64,000 bases of DNA from Planotetraspora sp. A-T 1434. Lineage in GTDB: Bacteria > Actinomycetota > Actinomycetes > Streptosporangiales > Streptosporangiaceae. A model generated the notes under the pieces. The model was not told where the DNA came from and searched no databases. It saw only the letters and a list, made by a program, of their open reading frames with translations. Below, one piece after another: positions 21,255 to 29,532 of this stretch (positions are counted from its first letter, which is position 1; every line of letters starts with the position of its first letter). The stretch is taken from NCBI RefSeq assembly GCF_025420585.1, contig NZ_JAOEGB010000014.1, positions 124,001 through 188,000 of the forward strand, given 5' to 3'. Made by a program: the position numbers and the translations under genes.

Positions 21255-22780
21255 CCACTGCGACCATGCTGGGCGTTCAGACGCCGCGGATCTCGTCGAT
21301 TCCGCCGTACGTCTCTTCGGCCGGCCAGGAGGTCATCGAGCTCGCCGCGACCGCAGGTCTGGTCCTCGACCCGTGGCAGCAGTTCTGCCTCCACCACGGC
21401 CTGGGGGAACGCGAGGACGGCAGGTGGGCGGCGTTCGAGTGCGGCGTCGTCGTGTCCCGGCAGAACGGCAAGGACGCGCTGTTCGAGGCGCGGGAACTAG
21501 GCGGGCTGTTCCTGCTTGGTGAGCAGCTCATCCTCCATTCCGCGCACGAGTTCAAGACAGCCCAGGAGCACTTCCGCCGGATCCTGTTCCTCCTGGAGAA
21601 CACCGACGCGTTCCGCCGGCGCGTGAAGCGGGTCCGCACCTCGCACGGCGAGGAAGGCGTGGAGCTCCTCACGGGGCAGCGGCTGCGCTTCGTGGCCCGC
21701 TCGACTGGGTCGGGGCGTGGATTCTCCGGCGACTGCGTCATCCTCAACGAGGCCTACAACCTGCCGGACTCCAGCGTGGACGCGCTCATGCCGACCATGT
21801 CGGCACGCCCGAACCCGCAACTGTGGTACGGCTCGTCGCCCGGGGACAAGACGATCGCCCCATGTGACCAGCTGGGCCGGGTGCGGCAGCGTGGGATCCG
21901 GGGCGACGACCCGTCGCTGTTCTACGCCGAGTGGTCAATCGACCCGCACACCGACCAGTGCGCCCGGGATGAGAACGGCCGCATCCTCTGTACGGTTCAC
22001 GATGACCCGAACTCCGAGGCGGCGTGGGCGAAAGCCAACCCCGCGCTCGGGATCCGCATCTCCGTCGAGCATGTGGCCCGCGAGCACGCGTCCATGGGCG
22101 TGAAGGGCTTCGCCCGTGAGCGCCTGGGTGTGGGCAACTGGCCGTCGGACGCCGCGGACCAGTGGGCGGTCATTCCTGAGGCGAAGTGGCGGGCGGTCGC
22201 CGATGAGCACAGCGAGGCGGTCGGGAAGGTCGCGTTCGCAATCCACGTCTCGCCTGACCGCTCTTGGGCGGCCATCGCCGCGGCGGGGCGGCGCGCTGAC
22301 GGTCTCCTGCACCTGGAGGTCATCGACTACCGGGCAGGGACGAAGTGGGTTCCGGAGCGGGCCAAGCAGCTCCAGGAGCGGTGGGAGCCGTGCGCGTGGG
22401 TGGTGGACGCCGGGTCGCCGGCGGGGTCGCTGATCGCGGACCTCGAAGCGGTGAAGGCCAAGAAGCCGGACGGCGAGGTCGCAAAGCTGGAGATCACCAA
22501 GCCGACCGCACGTGAGGTGGGTCACGCATTCGGCCAGCTGGTCGACGGCGTGATGCCCGAGGAGGGCGACCCGACCATCCGGGTACTGCCGCATCCGGCC
22601 CTCGACGCGGCGGTGGCCGGCGCGGTGACCCGGCCGCTCGGCGATGCGAAGGCGTGGGACTCCAAGGCCGCCAGTGTGGACATCTGCCCGCTCGTGGCGG
22701 TGACCCAGGCGGCGTGGGGGTTCGCGACGCGTGGCCACATCGAAGAGGAGTCCGTGGAGCCGTGGGCCGCGTGGGTGTGA
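21251..22780 (+). CDS. terL: Terminase large subunit
   Basis: 509 residues. ATPase: LDPWQQFCLHHG (adenine motif), VVSRQNGKD (Walker A, about 67-75), STGSGRGFSG and VILNEAYNL (Walker B region, N166-E167). In most relatives the acidic pair is Asp-Glu; here the first is Asn. Nuclease domain: HVSPDRSWAAIAAAG, WVVDAGSPAGSL and ASVDICPL carry the expected Asp residues. The product translocates and cuts phage DNA with the small subunit and HNH protein. Length is normal. Confidence 0.92.
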   Translation: MTTATMLGVQTPRISSIPPYVSSAGQEVIELAATAGLVLDPWQQFCLHHGLGEREDGRWAAFECGVVVSRQNGKDALFEARELGGLFLLGEQLILHSAHEFKTAQEHFRRILFLLENTDAFRRRVKRVRTSHGEEGVELLTGQRLRFVARSTGSGRGFSGDCVILNEAYNLPDSSVDALMPTMSARPNPQLWYGSSPGDKTIAPCDQLGRVRQRGIRGDDPSLFYAEWSIDPHTDQCARDENGRILCTVHDDPNSEAAWAKANPALGIRISVEHVAREHASMGVKGFARERLGVGNWPSDAADQWAVIPEAKWRAVADEHSEAVGKVAFAIHVSPDRSWAAIAAAGRRADGLLHLEVIDYRAGTKWVPERAKQLQERWEPCAWVVDAGSPAGSLIADLEAVKAKKPDGEVAKLEITKPTAREVGHAFGQLVDGVMPEEGDPTIRVLPHPALDAAVAGAVTRPLGDAKAWDSKAASVDICPLVAVTQAAWGFATRGHIEEESVEPWAAWV

Positions 22781-22803
22781 TCAAGCAGAACGGGAGGCCC
22801 GCG

Positions 22804-22992
22804 GTGATCCGTCTGTCACGGCTGGCATGGGCGCGCCTAGGCTACGCCGTCGGGTGCCTGGTCGGATGCGTCGGCCTGGGCATGGCGGTCGATGTAGCTG
22901 CGGCTCTCATGGTCGGCGGTGGGCTCCTGGCCGTGTCATGTCTGCTGCTGGTCGAGGTGGGCGAGCTCCGTAAGCCGGGCGGCGGCCGGTGA
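22804..22992 (+). CDS. Small membrane protein in the head module
   Basis: 62 residues from the GTG at 22804 with GGGAGG before it; a GTG at 22777 overlapping the terminase stop is the alternative. Two hydrophobic segments (LGYAVGCLVGCVGLGMAV, AALMVGGGLLAVSCLLLV). Ends in a GTGA overlap with the portal gene. Function unknown. Confidence 0.55.
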   Translation: MIRLSRLAWARLGYAVGCLVGCVGLGMAVDVAAALMVGGGLLAVSCLLLVEVGELRKPGGGR

Positions 22993-24347
22993 ACCTCCTG
23001 CAGCGCGCGGTCGCGTCCCGCCGTCAGGCGCGGTCCATCGACACCATCGACGACTACGCCTTGGCCTTGCAGTCGTTCATGTTCAACGGCAACACCTACG
23101 GCGGGCTCGGGATCCAGCAGACCCTCGTCGGCGGGCAGGCCGAGCGGATCCCCAACGACCTCACCGGGTACGCCACCGCGGCGTACGCGTCCAACGGGCC
23201 AGTGTTCGCGCTGATGGCCGTCCGGATGCTGGTGTTCTCCGCGATCCGCTTCCAGTTCCAGCGCCTGTCCAGCGGCCGGCCAGGAGACCTGTTCGGCAAC
23301 GCCGACTTGGCGCTGCTGGAGACGCCCTGGACCGGCGGGACAACGCAGGACCTGCTCACGTCGATGATCCTGGACATAGACCTGGCCGGGAACGCCTACC
23401 TGACCAAGGTGAACGGCGAACTGGTGCGGCTCCGCCCAGACTGGGTGTCAATCGTGCTGGAACCCCGCCGGTTCCGCGGCGGGATTCTCGGGTACCGCCG
23501 GATCGGCTACCTGTACGAGGAAGGCGGGCTGGGGTTCGGCGACGGTGGGATTCCGCTGCTCCCCGACGAGGTCGCGCACTTCGCCCCGTACCCGGACCCG
23601 CTGGCGACCTACCGCGGCATGTCCTGGCTGACCCCTGTGATCAGGGAGCTGCAGAACGACAAGCTGATGAGCTGGCACCAGCGGAAGTTCTTCGAGAACG
23701 GCGCCACCCCGAACCTGGTCGTCTCCTTGGACGCGTCGATCGACGTCGAGAAGTTCAAGAAGTTCAAGGAGCTGTTCAACGTGGAGCACAGGGGCGTGGA
23801 GAACGCCTACAAGAGCTTGTTCCTGGGCGGCGGGGCCGATGTGACCGTGGTCGGTGCGGACTTCCAGCAGATGTCGTTCTCCGCCACCCAGGGCCGCGGA
23901 GAGACCCGGCTGGCGGCGGCCGCGGGGGTGCCGGTCACGGTGGTCGGCTTCTCCGAGGGATTGCAGGGGTCCTCGCTTAACGCGGGGAACTACTCGCAGG
24001 CGCGCCGCCGGTTCGCCGACGGCACCATGCACCCGCTGTGGCAGAACGCAGCCGGCAGCCTGCAGCAGATCGTCCCGACACCGCCGGCGACACGGCTCTG
24101 GTATGACGCCCGAGACGTGCCGTTCCTCCGTGAGGACGCCAGGGACAGCGCGGAGATCCAGGGGCGTAAGGCGGCCACGATCAGCCAGCTGATCCAGTCC
24201 GGCTACACAGCCGATTCCATCATCGCCGCCGTCAACGCCGAAGACTTCTCGCTCCTGAAGCACTCCGGCCTGTTCTCCGTCCAGCTCCAACCGCCAGGCG
24301 CGCACGCTTCGGCGCCTGCTCAGACGAACGGGAACCAAGGCCCGTGA
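22989..24347 (+). CDS. Portal protein, HK97 family
   Basis: 452 residues. The sequence contains YGGLGIQQTL, AYASNGPVFALMAVRM, the DLAGNAYLTKVNGELVRLRP beta region, FAPYPDPLATYRGMSWLTPV, and LQGSSLNAGNYSQARRRFAD, all typical of actinophage HK97-like portals. It forms the dodecameric channel at the head vertex. Overlaps the protease gene by one codon's GTGA. Confidence 0.9.
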   Translation: MNLLQRAVASRRQARSIDTIDDYALALQSFMFNGNTYGGLGIQQTLVGGQAERIPNDLTGYATAAYASNGPVFALMAVRMLVFSAIRFQFQRLSSGRPGDLFGNADLALLETPWTGGTTQDLLTSMILDIDLAGNAYLTKVNGELVRLRPDWVSIVLEPRRFRGGILGYRRIGYLYEEGGLGFGDGGIPLLPDEVAHFAPYPDPLATYRGMSWLTPVIRELQNDKLMSWHQRKFFENGATPNLVVSLDASIDVEKFKKFKELFNVEHRGVENAYKSLFLGGGADVTVVGADFQQMSFSATQGRGETRLAAAAGVPVTVVGFSEGLQGSSLNAGNYSQARRRFADGTMHPLWQNAAGSLQQIVPTPPATRLWYDARDVPFLREDARDSAEIQGRKAATISQLIQSGYTADSIIAAVNAEDFSLLKHSGLFSVQLQPPGAHASAPAQTNGNQGP

Positions 24348-25315
24348 CAACCCCGGAGGGATCCGTGACCGCTGTACGCGAGGGGCTGCTTCGGTCGGTC
24401 CCGTTCCAAATCGTGCGCGCCGTCGGCGTCGCCGAGGGCGACGGGCTGACACTGGAGGGCTACGCCGCCGTCTTCGGCCAGCCGACCCGCATCGACTCCT
24501 GGGAAGGCACCTTCGACGAGTCGATCCGCAAGGGCGCGTTCCGCAAGTCGATCCGGGAGCGGACGCCGGTCCTGCAGTTCGACCACGGACGCCACCCGCT
24601 CGTCGGATCCATCCCGATCGGCAAGATCCAGGACCTCCGCGAGGACGACCAGGGCCTGTACGTCTCAGCGCGGCTGTCGGACAACTGGCTGGTCGAGCCG
24701 GTCCGCGACGCCATCCGCGACGAGGCCGTGGACGGGATGAGCTTCCGCTTCACAGTCGTGCGGGAGGAGTGGCGCGACAAGGACGGCAAGCTCGTCAAGC
24801 CCGAAGATCTCGGGCGCCTCCTCTGGGATCCGGGCGACCGGGGGCCGCTGCAGCGCGAGCTGATCGAGATCCGCTGCGCCGAGCTGGGCCCGGTGGTGTG
24901 GCCGGCTTACGAGGGGACGTCTGTCGGTGTCCGTGCCCGCGAGGTCGCGTCACTGATCTCCCGCGACCGCGGGTTGCAGCGGGAGGTCCGGTCGGGCCTG
25001 GCCCGGGACGCGGGAGCCGTACCAGAGGCCGAGGCCGACGACCTGGCCGACCCGGAGACGCGTCGCGAGGTGGCTCGCGCGCTCCTGTTCGGCGACACCA
25101 AGACTTCGGACGCGCCGCCCTTGGGGCACCCGTCCGCTGATGAAACACGGTCCGAAGGCGCGCCGCCCACCGGGCACCCGCCGAAGGACACCGACGCGCC
25201 GCCCCTCGATGGGCACCCGTCGGCGACAACGACGAGCAATGACCGGCTGCGAAGCCAGATCCGCGAGATCGCGGGGCTGATGGCGGAGCGGCTGGCGACC
25301 ATCGAGGAGAAGTAA
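24344..25315 (+). CDS. Prohead protease with C-terminal tail
   Basis: 323 residues. The protease domain (1-200) has the HK97 signature: LEGYAAVFGQPTRID, VLQFDHGRHPLVGSIP (catalytic His), AVDGMSFRF (catalytic Ser) and ELIEIRCAELGPVVWPAYEGT. Residues 250-300 contain three imperfect APP-x-GHP units (APPLGHPSAD, APPTGHPPKD, APPLDGHPSA), probably a flexible linker. The last 25 residues are helical. Together with the capsid protein's N-terminus it may provide the scaffold function. Cleaves the delta domain during maturation. Confidence 0.88.
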   Translation: MTTPEGSVTAVREGLLRSVPFQIVRAVGVAEGDGLTLEGYAAVFGQPTRIDSWEGTFDESIRKGAFRKSIRERTPVLQFDHGRHPLVGSIPIGKIQDLREDDQGLYVSARLSDNWLVEPVRDAIRDEAVDGMSFRFTVVREEWRDKDGKLVKPEDLGRLLWDPGDRGPLQRELIEIRCAELGPVVWPAYEGTSVGVRAREVASLISRDRGLQREVRSGLARDAGAVPEAEADDLADPETRREVARALLFGDTKTSDAPPLGHPSADETRSEGAPPTGHPPKDTDAPPLDGHPSATTTSNDRLRSQIREIAGLMAERLATIEEK

Positions 25316-26776
25316 GTGGAGCTTTCCCACGGCCAGGCGGTCATCCGCCTGCAGAACATCAAGGAAGAGCTGGAGCGGCTCGGCGACAAGCCGGAACTGA
25401 CGGCCGAGGACGAGTCGTCCTTCGACGAGCTGACCCGCGAGTTCGCCGAGGTCGACAACCACCGGCGCCAGCTGGAGCGTAAGGCGGCGCTGGAGCGGGT
25501 CCGTTCGGCCACGACCGCGACGCAGCGCGGACCGGCCGCGCTGAAGGTGCAGGCGGGCACCCCGTACGGTTCGGACGGTTACGACCTGGACCCCGTCCTC
25601 AACCCAGACTCGGTGGAGGACCGCCGGTTCCGCAACCCCTGGGACCTGCGCGACGTCCGTACGTTCGGCCGGAGCAAGGAAGAGGTCGGCCAGGAACTGC
25701 GGTCCCGGGCCCTGTCGGCGATCGAGAAGATGCAGGGCGCGAACGACCGGGTTCGGTCAGCCGCGACCGACATCATCGAGCAGTGGGACGACAACGAGTC
25801 CCGCATCGCCAAGCTGTGCCTGGCCACGTCCTCGCCCGAGTACCTGCGGGCCTGGAGCAAGGTCGCCCGCGGCGTGGGACACATGATCTCACCGGACGAG
25901 CGGGACGCCCTGGAGCGGGCCATGTCCCTCACCGACTCCGCGGGCGGCTACCTGGTGCCGTTCCAGCTCGACCCGACGGTCATCATCACTGCGAACGGGT
26001 CGCTGAACCAGATCCGCCGGATCGCCCGGCAGGTCGTCGCGACCGGCGACGTGTGGAACGGTGTCAGCGCGGGCTCGGTGACTTGGGCGTTCGCCCAGGA
26101 GGCGACGGAGGCCGGTGACAACGCCCCCGCGTTCGCGCAGCCATCCGTGCAGCTGTTCAAGGCGCAGGGCTTCGTCCCGATCAGCATCGAGGCGCTGCAG
26201 GACGAAGCGAACGTCACCTCGGAGGTCGCCCGCCTGCTGGCGTTCGGCCGCGAGGAGCTGGAGGCCAGCAAGTTCATCGCCGGCTCGGGCAGCAATGAGC
26301 CGTTCGGCATCGTGACCGCACTGACCGGCACCTCGGCCGAGCTCACCCAGGGCACGAACACCATGCCGATCACGTCGGTGTACGGCCTGGACGACAACCT
26401 GCCCGCCCGGTACCGAATGAACGCGTCCTGGCTGGGACACCGCAAGATCTACAACGTGGTGCGCCAGTTCGACACCGCGGGCGGCGCCGGCATGTGGGTG
26501 CAGCTGCGTGACGACCAGCCGCCCCAGCTGCTGGGCCGGTCGACCTACGAGGCCGAGGCGATGACGAGCACGGTCACGACCGGCTCGCGGAACCTCATCT
26601 ACGGCGACTTCTCCAACTACGTCATCGCCGACAGGGTCGGCATGACGGTGGAGTTCATCCCGCACCTCGTCGGGTCCAACCGGCGACCGACCGGCCAGCG
26701 CGGCTGGTACGCCTACTACCGCGTCGGCGCCGACAGCGTGAACGACGGCGCCTTCCGGATGAACAAGGTCGGCTGA
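25316..26776 (+). CDS. Major capsid protein, HK97 fold
   Basis: 486 residues from a GTG directly after the protease stop. The first 110 residues are a charged coiled-coil delta domain (LQNIKEELERLGDKPELTAE) likely removed by the protease. The shell part carries SLTDSAGGYLVPFQLDPTVI, GFVPISIEALQDEANVTSEV, SKFIAGSGSNEPFGIVTAL and YGDFSNYVIADRVGMTVEF, all standard capsid motifs. A strong terminator follows, probably tuning the downstream genes. Confidence 0.93.
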   Translation: MELSHGQAVIRLQNIKEELERLGDKPELTAEDESSFDELTREFAEVDNHRRQLERKAALERVRSATTATQRGPAALKVQAGTPYGSDGYDLDPVLNPDSVEDRRFRNPWDLRDVRTFGRSKEEVGQELRSRALSAIEKMQGANDRVRSAATDIIEQWDDNESRIAKLCLATSSPEYLRAWSKVARGVGHMISPDERDALERAMSLTDSAGGYLVPFQLDPTVIITANGSLNQIRRIARQVVATGDVWNGVSAGSVTWAFAQEATEAGDNAPAFAQPSVQLFKAQGFVPISIEALQDEANVTSEVARLLAFGREELEASKFIAGSGSNEPFGIVTALTGTSAELTQGTNTMPITSVYGLDDNLPARYRMNASWLGHRKIYNVVRQFDTAGGAGMWVQLRDDQPPQLLGRSTYEAEAMTSTVTTGSRNLIYGDFSNYVIADRVGMTVEFIPHLVGSNRRPTGQRGWYAYYRVGADSVNDGAFRMNKVG

Positions 26777-26786
26777 CGAAGACGCT

Positions 26787-26821
26787 CCACCACCGGCCTC
26801 ACCTCGTGGGGCCGGTGGTGG
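26787..26821 (+). terminator. Hairpin after the capsid gene
   Basis: CCACCACCGGCC and GGCCGGTGGTGG form a perfect 12-bp stem with an 11-base loop. No T-run; attenuation rather than full stop is possible as the structural genes continue. Confidence 0.75.
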
Positions 26822-26837
26822 CATCGAAGGAGAGAAC

Positions 26838-27245
26838 ATGCGCAGGAGCGTCTACAACGAGTGCGTCGCCCGCCCGGCGCTGGCCGTCGCAACCCGCACG
26901 AACGGCGCCGTCAACGGGCTGACGGTCGACAAGCACTACCAGAACAACGCCTTCCGGTCGGTCATGTTCATCGTCCACTCCGGGACGATGACGGACGGCT
27001 CGGTCGCGGTCACCATGCAGGACAGCCCCGACAACTCGACCTGGACGGCGGTCGACGCCTCCTACGTCCAGGGCTCGCTGCCGACCATCGCCTCGACCGA
27101 CGACGACAAGACTTTCGAGATCGGCTACACCGGCCCACAGCGGTACGTCCGCATCGTCGCCACGACCTCCGGAGCAACCACGGGCGGCACCTTCGGCGCG
27201 ACCGCCGTCATGTGGGGCGCCCGCCGCCGACCGGCCGTCCACTAA
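26838..27245 (+). CDS. Small beta-rich structural protein
   Basis: 135 residues with AAGGAGAG upstream. Contains FIVHSGTMTDGSVAVTMQDS, WTAVDASYVQGSL and FEIGYTGPQRYVRIVATTSG, a pattern found in phage head-associated proteins with a jelly-roll fold. A decoration or head-surface protein is likely from position after the capsid gene. Confidence 0.65.
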   Translation: MRRSVYNECVARPALAVATRTNGAVNGLTVDKHYQNNAFRSVMFIVHSGTMTDGSVAVTMQDSPDNSTWTAVDASYVQGSLPTIASTDDDKTFEIGYTGPQRYVRIVATTSGATTGGTFGATAVMWGARRRPAVH

Positions 27246-27257
27246 GGGAGAAATCGC

Positions 27258-27548
27258 ATGGCGGAGATCAAGCGGTGCAAGACCGCTTTCGCGACCGAGC
27301 ACAACGGCATCACACGGGTCATCGCCGCAGGCGAACTGGTGAGCACAGACGACCCGGTGTACAGCGACGCCACGGCAGAGCACTTCGAGGACATCGAGGT
27401 GCACGTCGACGAGCAGGCCGGGCGTCGAGCAGCCGCAGAGGGCCGGCCGGTTGAGCAGGCCACGGCAGAGCCGGGCGAGAAGCGGACGGTGAGGGCCACT
27501 GGCCGAGCGTCGGGGGCCAAGACGCAGCCCAAGGCGGACGAAAAGTAG
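27258..27548 (+). CDS. Small head-region protein
   Basis: 96 residues. The N-terminal half is beta-like (AEIKRCKTAFATEHNG, VIAAGELVSTDDPVY), as in small proteins bound at the head-tail region. The C-terminal half is charged and disordered (EPGEKRTVRATGRASG). Function unknown. Confidence 0.6.
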   Translation: MAEIKRCKTAFATEHNGITRVIAAGELVSTDDPVYSDATAEHFEDIEVHVDEQAGRRAAAEGRPVEQATAEPGEKRTVRATGRASGAKTQPKADEK

Positions 27549-27617
27549 CCGAACCATCCGGGGGGGGCGTCCCGCGCCGGTGCGGCCCCCTCCGCCGCGC
27601 TGGAGTGAGGTGGCGGC

Positions 27618-28310
27618 ATGTCGTGGGCGCTTCTCGACTCGGGGGTCGCCGGTTTTGCCGACGGTGGGAGCGGCCACCCCTACACCTTCCCTGGCGGCGC
27701 CCCGCCGAACGGCAGTCTGCTGGCCCTGGCGGTCACCTCCGACACCACTGTGAACCCGCCCCCAGGCTGGTCCATCGCGGTGAGCGACGTCGGCAACATC
27801 GGCGCCTACATCTTCTACAAGGTCGCAGCGTCCGAGGGTGTCAGCGTCACGGTCACGACCAACGGCAACGCGAACACCGAGATCGGCTATTTGAGCTACT
27901 CGGGCGGCAGGACGTCCTCACCGCTCGACGTCACGGTCGCGGCCCGGTCGACGGTGTCCAACACGACTACCCCAGCGGCCACGACCGGGGCCCTGGCTGA
28001 GGCGGGCGAGCTGAGCATCGCCGCGGCCTGCCTGGGCGGGCTGCAAGGCCAAAACCAGCTGTCCCCTGTCTGGTCGTCTGGGTACACCGGCCGGCTCGAC
28101 GGCCAGACGGCGGGGAACGCCGCGACCGACCAGCACCTGTTCGTGGCCGACCGCTACGACGCCGGGACGGCCGCCGAGTCGCCCAACGTGGCATGGACCC
28201 ACTCCACGAACAACCAGACGCTTCTGGTCGCCACGTTCAGGCCTGCCGCCGGGGGCGGTGTGGTCGTGGTGGCCCCCCGGCTTATCAGCCAGTACGGCGG
28301 ATACTTCTGA
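27618..28310 (+). CDS. Beta-rich virion surface protein
   Basis: 230 residues, dominated by Ser/Thr/Gly/Ala and alternating strands (LLALAVTSDTTVNPPPGW, AYIFYKVAASEG, IGYLSYSGGRTSSPL). The composition resembles immunoglobulin-like or jelly-roll decoration domains. Ends VVVVAPRLISQYGGYF. Follows the head genes, so capsid decoration is likely. Similar proteins are often variable between phages. Confidence 0.6.
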   Translation: MSWALLDSGVAGFADGGSGHPYTFPGGAPPNGSLLALAVTSDTTVNPPPGWSIAVSDVGNIGAYIFYKVAASEGVSVTVTTNGNANTEIGYLSYSGGRTSSPLDVTVAARSTVSNTTTPAATTGALAEAGELSIAAACLGGLQGQNQLSPVWSSGYTGRLDGQTAGNAATDQHLFVADRYDAGTAAESPNVAWTHSTNNQTLLVATFRPAAGGGVVVVAPRLISQYGGYF

Positions 28311-28323
28311 AAGGAACCTCACC

Positions 28324-28791
28324 ATGGCCCGATACGCCGCACAGGTGGAGTCTTCGGCGGCGCTCGCCGTCGACACCGGCTTCGCGTGGCTCATGGCGTC
28401 GGCGAACAACGGCTTCAAGCTCCGCCGGGCGACGCTCGGATGCGTGGCTGGCGCGACCACTCCGACCTCCCAGCAGCTTGTCGTCGGCATCAACCGTGTT
28501 ACGTCGGCGGGCACCACCCCGACGGCGGGGATGACGCCGGGCAAGCTGGACCCCAACAGCGCGGCGGCTGGGGCCGTGTGGAACACCGGGTACTCCTCGC
28601 CGCCGACGAACTCCTCCAGCGACCAGTTCCGGATCCCGTTCAACTCCCAGTCGGGTGTGGACCTGCCGTGGGAGCTGCTGGAGGAGTTCGCGGTCGCGCT
28701 CGGCACGGCCAACGGCCTGGCGTTCATCAACCGCGACAACGCCCTCCCGGCCTCCCACAAGTACGTCCTGTCCGTCGAATGGGAGGAGTGA
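28324..28791 (+). CDS. Virion protein, unknown
   Basis: 155 residues with AAAGGA upstream. FKLRRATLGCVAGATTPTSQ and VDLPWELLEEFAVALGTANG suggest a beta-sandwich. In actinophages this type stands among head decoration or fibre genes. No enzymatic motif. Confidence 0.6.
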   Translation: MARYAAQVESSAALAVDTGFAWLMASANNGFKLRRATLGCVAGATTPTSQQLVVGINRVTSAGTTPTAGMTPGKLDPNSAAAGAVWNTGYSSPPTNSSSDQFRIPFNSQSGVDLPWELLEEFAVALGTANGLAFINRDNALPASHKYVLSVEWEE

Positions 28792-28826
28792 CCTTTCCCG
28801 CCGGGGCTGATCGCGAGGGGTGAGGC

Positions 28827-29504
28827 ATGGCCAGGAGGTGGCGTCACCCCCGGGTGGCCCGTGGCCGGTTCAGCGAACCCGTCTGGCCGACCCCGGCGCC
28901 GCCGCCGGGGCTTCGGCGGAGAGCGACGGCCCTGCACGTGCCGGCCCGGCGCGGCAGGTTCTTCCCGCCGGTACCGTCGCCGGGTCTTCCGCCTGCAGGG
29001 ATGCGCAGGGCGCGGCCCCGGCACCTGCTCCCGCCGCGGTGCGGCGGGTTCTGGCCGGTGGCGTGGCCTCCACCCGCCGTCCCGCCCCAGGCGCCGCCCC
29101 TGCCCATGGTGCGGCCGCGCAGGGGCGCTGTGGGTGCTCGGCGGGGCGGCGGGTTCCTGCCCGTGCCCGTGGCGGGGCTGGCACCCCAGCCTCCGCCGCC
29201 GGTCCCGCCCGGTGTCGTCCGGGGCCCGTGGCGGCTCCCAGCGGGCCGCAGGGGGCGGGCCTTCTCGCCCCCCTGGCCGCTGGTCCCGCCGCCCGTGTTC
29301 GTCCCTGGGTTCCTGAGGGCGCGATACCGCATCGGCGTGCTGCCGGCGCGGCCGCTCATCGCCCAGGTGTGGCCGGCCCTCACGCCTGCCATTCCGCCGC
29401 CGCCCGCGCACCTGTCATCCGCCGCGGCGGCGCTGGTCTCGCTCAGGTCCGGGTCGGTGGGCGGCCCGCCCGCCGAGGCCACCGTGCGGGCAAGCGCCAT
29501 CTGA
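28827..29504 (+). CDS. Pro/Arg/Gly-rich repeat protein in virion region
   Basis: 225 residues from an ATG with GAGGGGTGAGGC upstream. About half of residues are Pro, Arg, Gly or Ala. Five degenerate units of about 30-35 residues recur: RGRFSEPVWPTPAPPPG, RGRFFPPVPSPGLPPAG, CGGFWPVAWPPPAVPP, GGGFLPVPVAGLAPQP and GRAFSPPWPLVPPPVF. Each is an R-G-x-F followed by a Pro-rich hydrophobic run. Other frames here also lack stops because of the high GC, but the ribosome site, start and repeat logic fit this frame. Likely a polyproline structural or DNA/host-surface-binding component. No known family. Confidence 0.6.
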   Translation: MARRWRHPRVARGRFSEPVWPTPAPPPGLRRRATALHVPARRGRFFPPVPSPGLPPAGMRRARPRHLLPPRCGGFWPVAWPPPAVPPQAPPLPMVRPRRGAVGARRGGGFLPVPVAGLAPQPPPPVPPGVVRGPWRLPAGRRGRAFSPPWPLVPPPVFVPGFLRARYRIGVLPARPLIAQVWPALTPAIPPPPAHLSSAAAALVSLRSGSVGGPPAEATVRASAI

Positions 29505-29532
29505 AGGTCCTGTGCACGTAGGCGAGGGAGGG

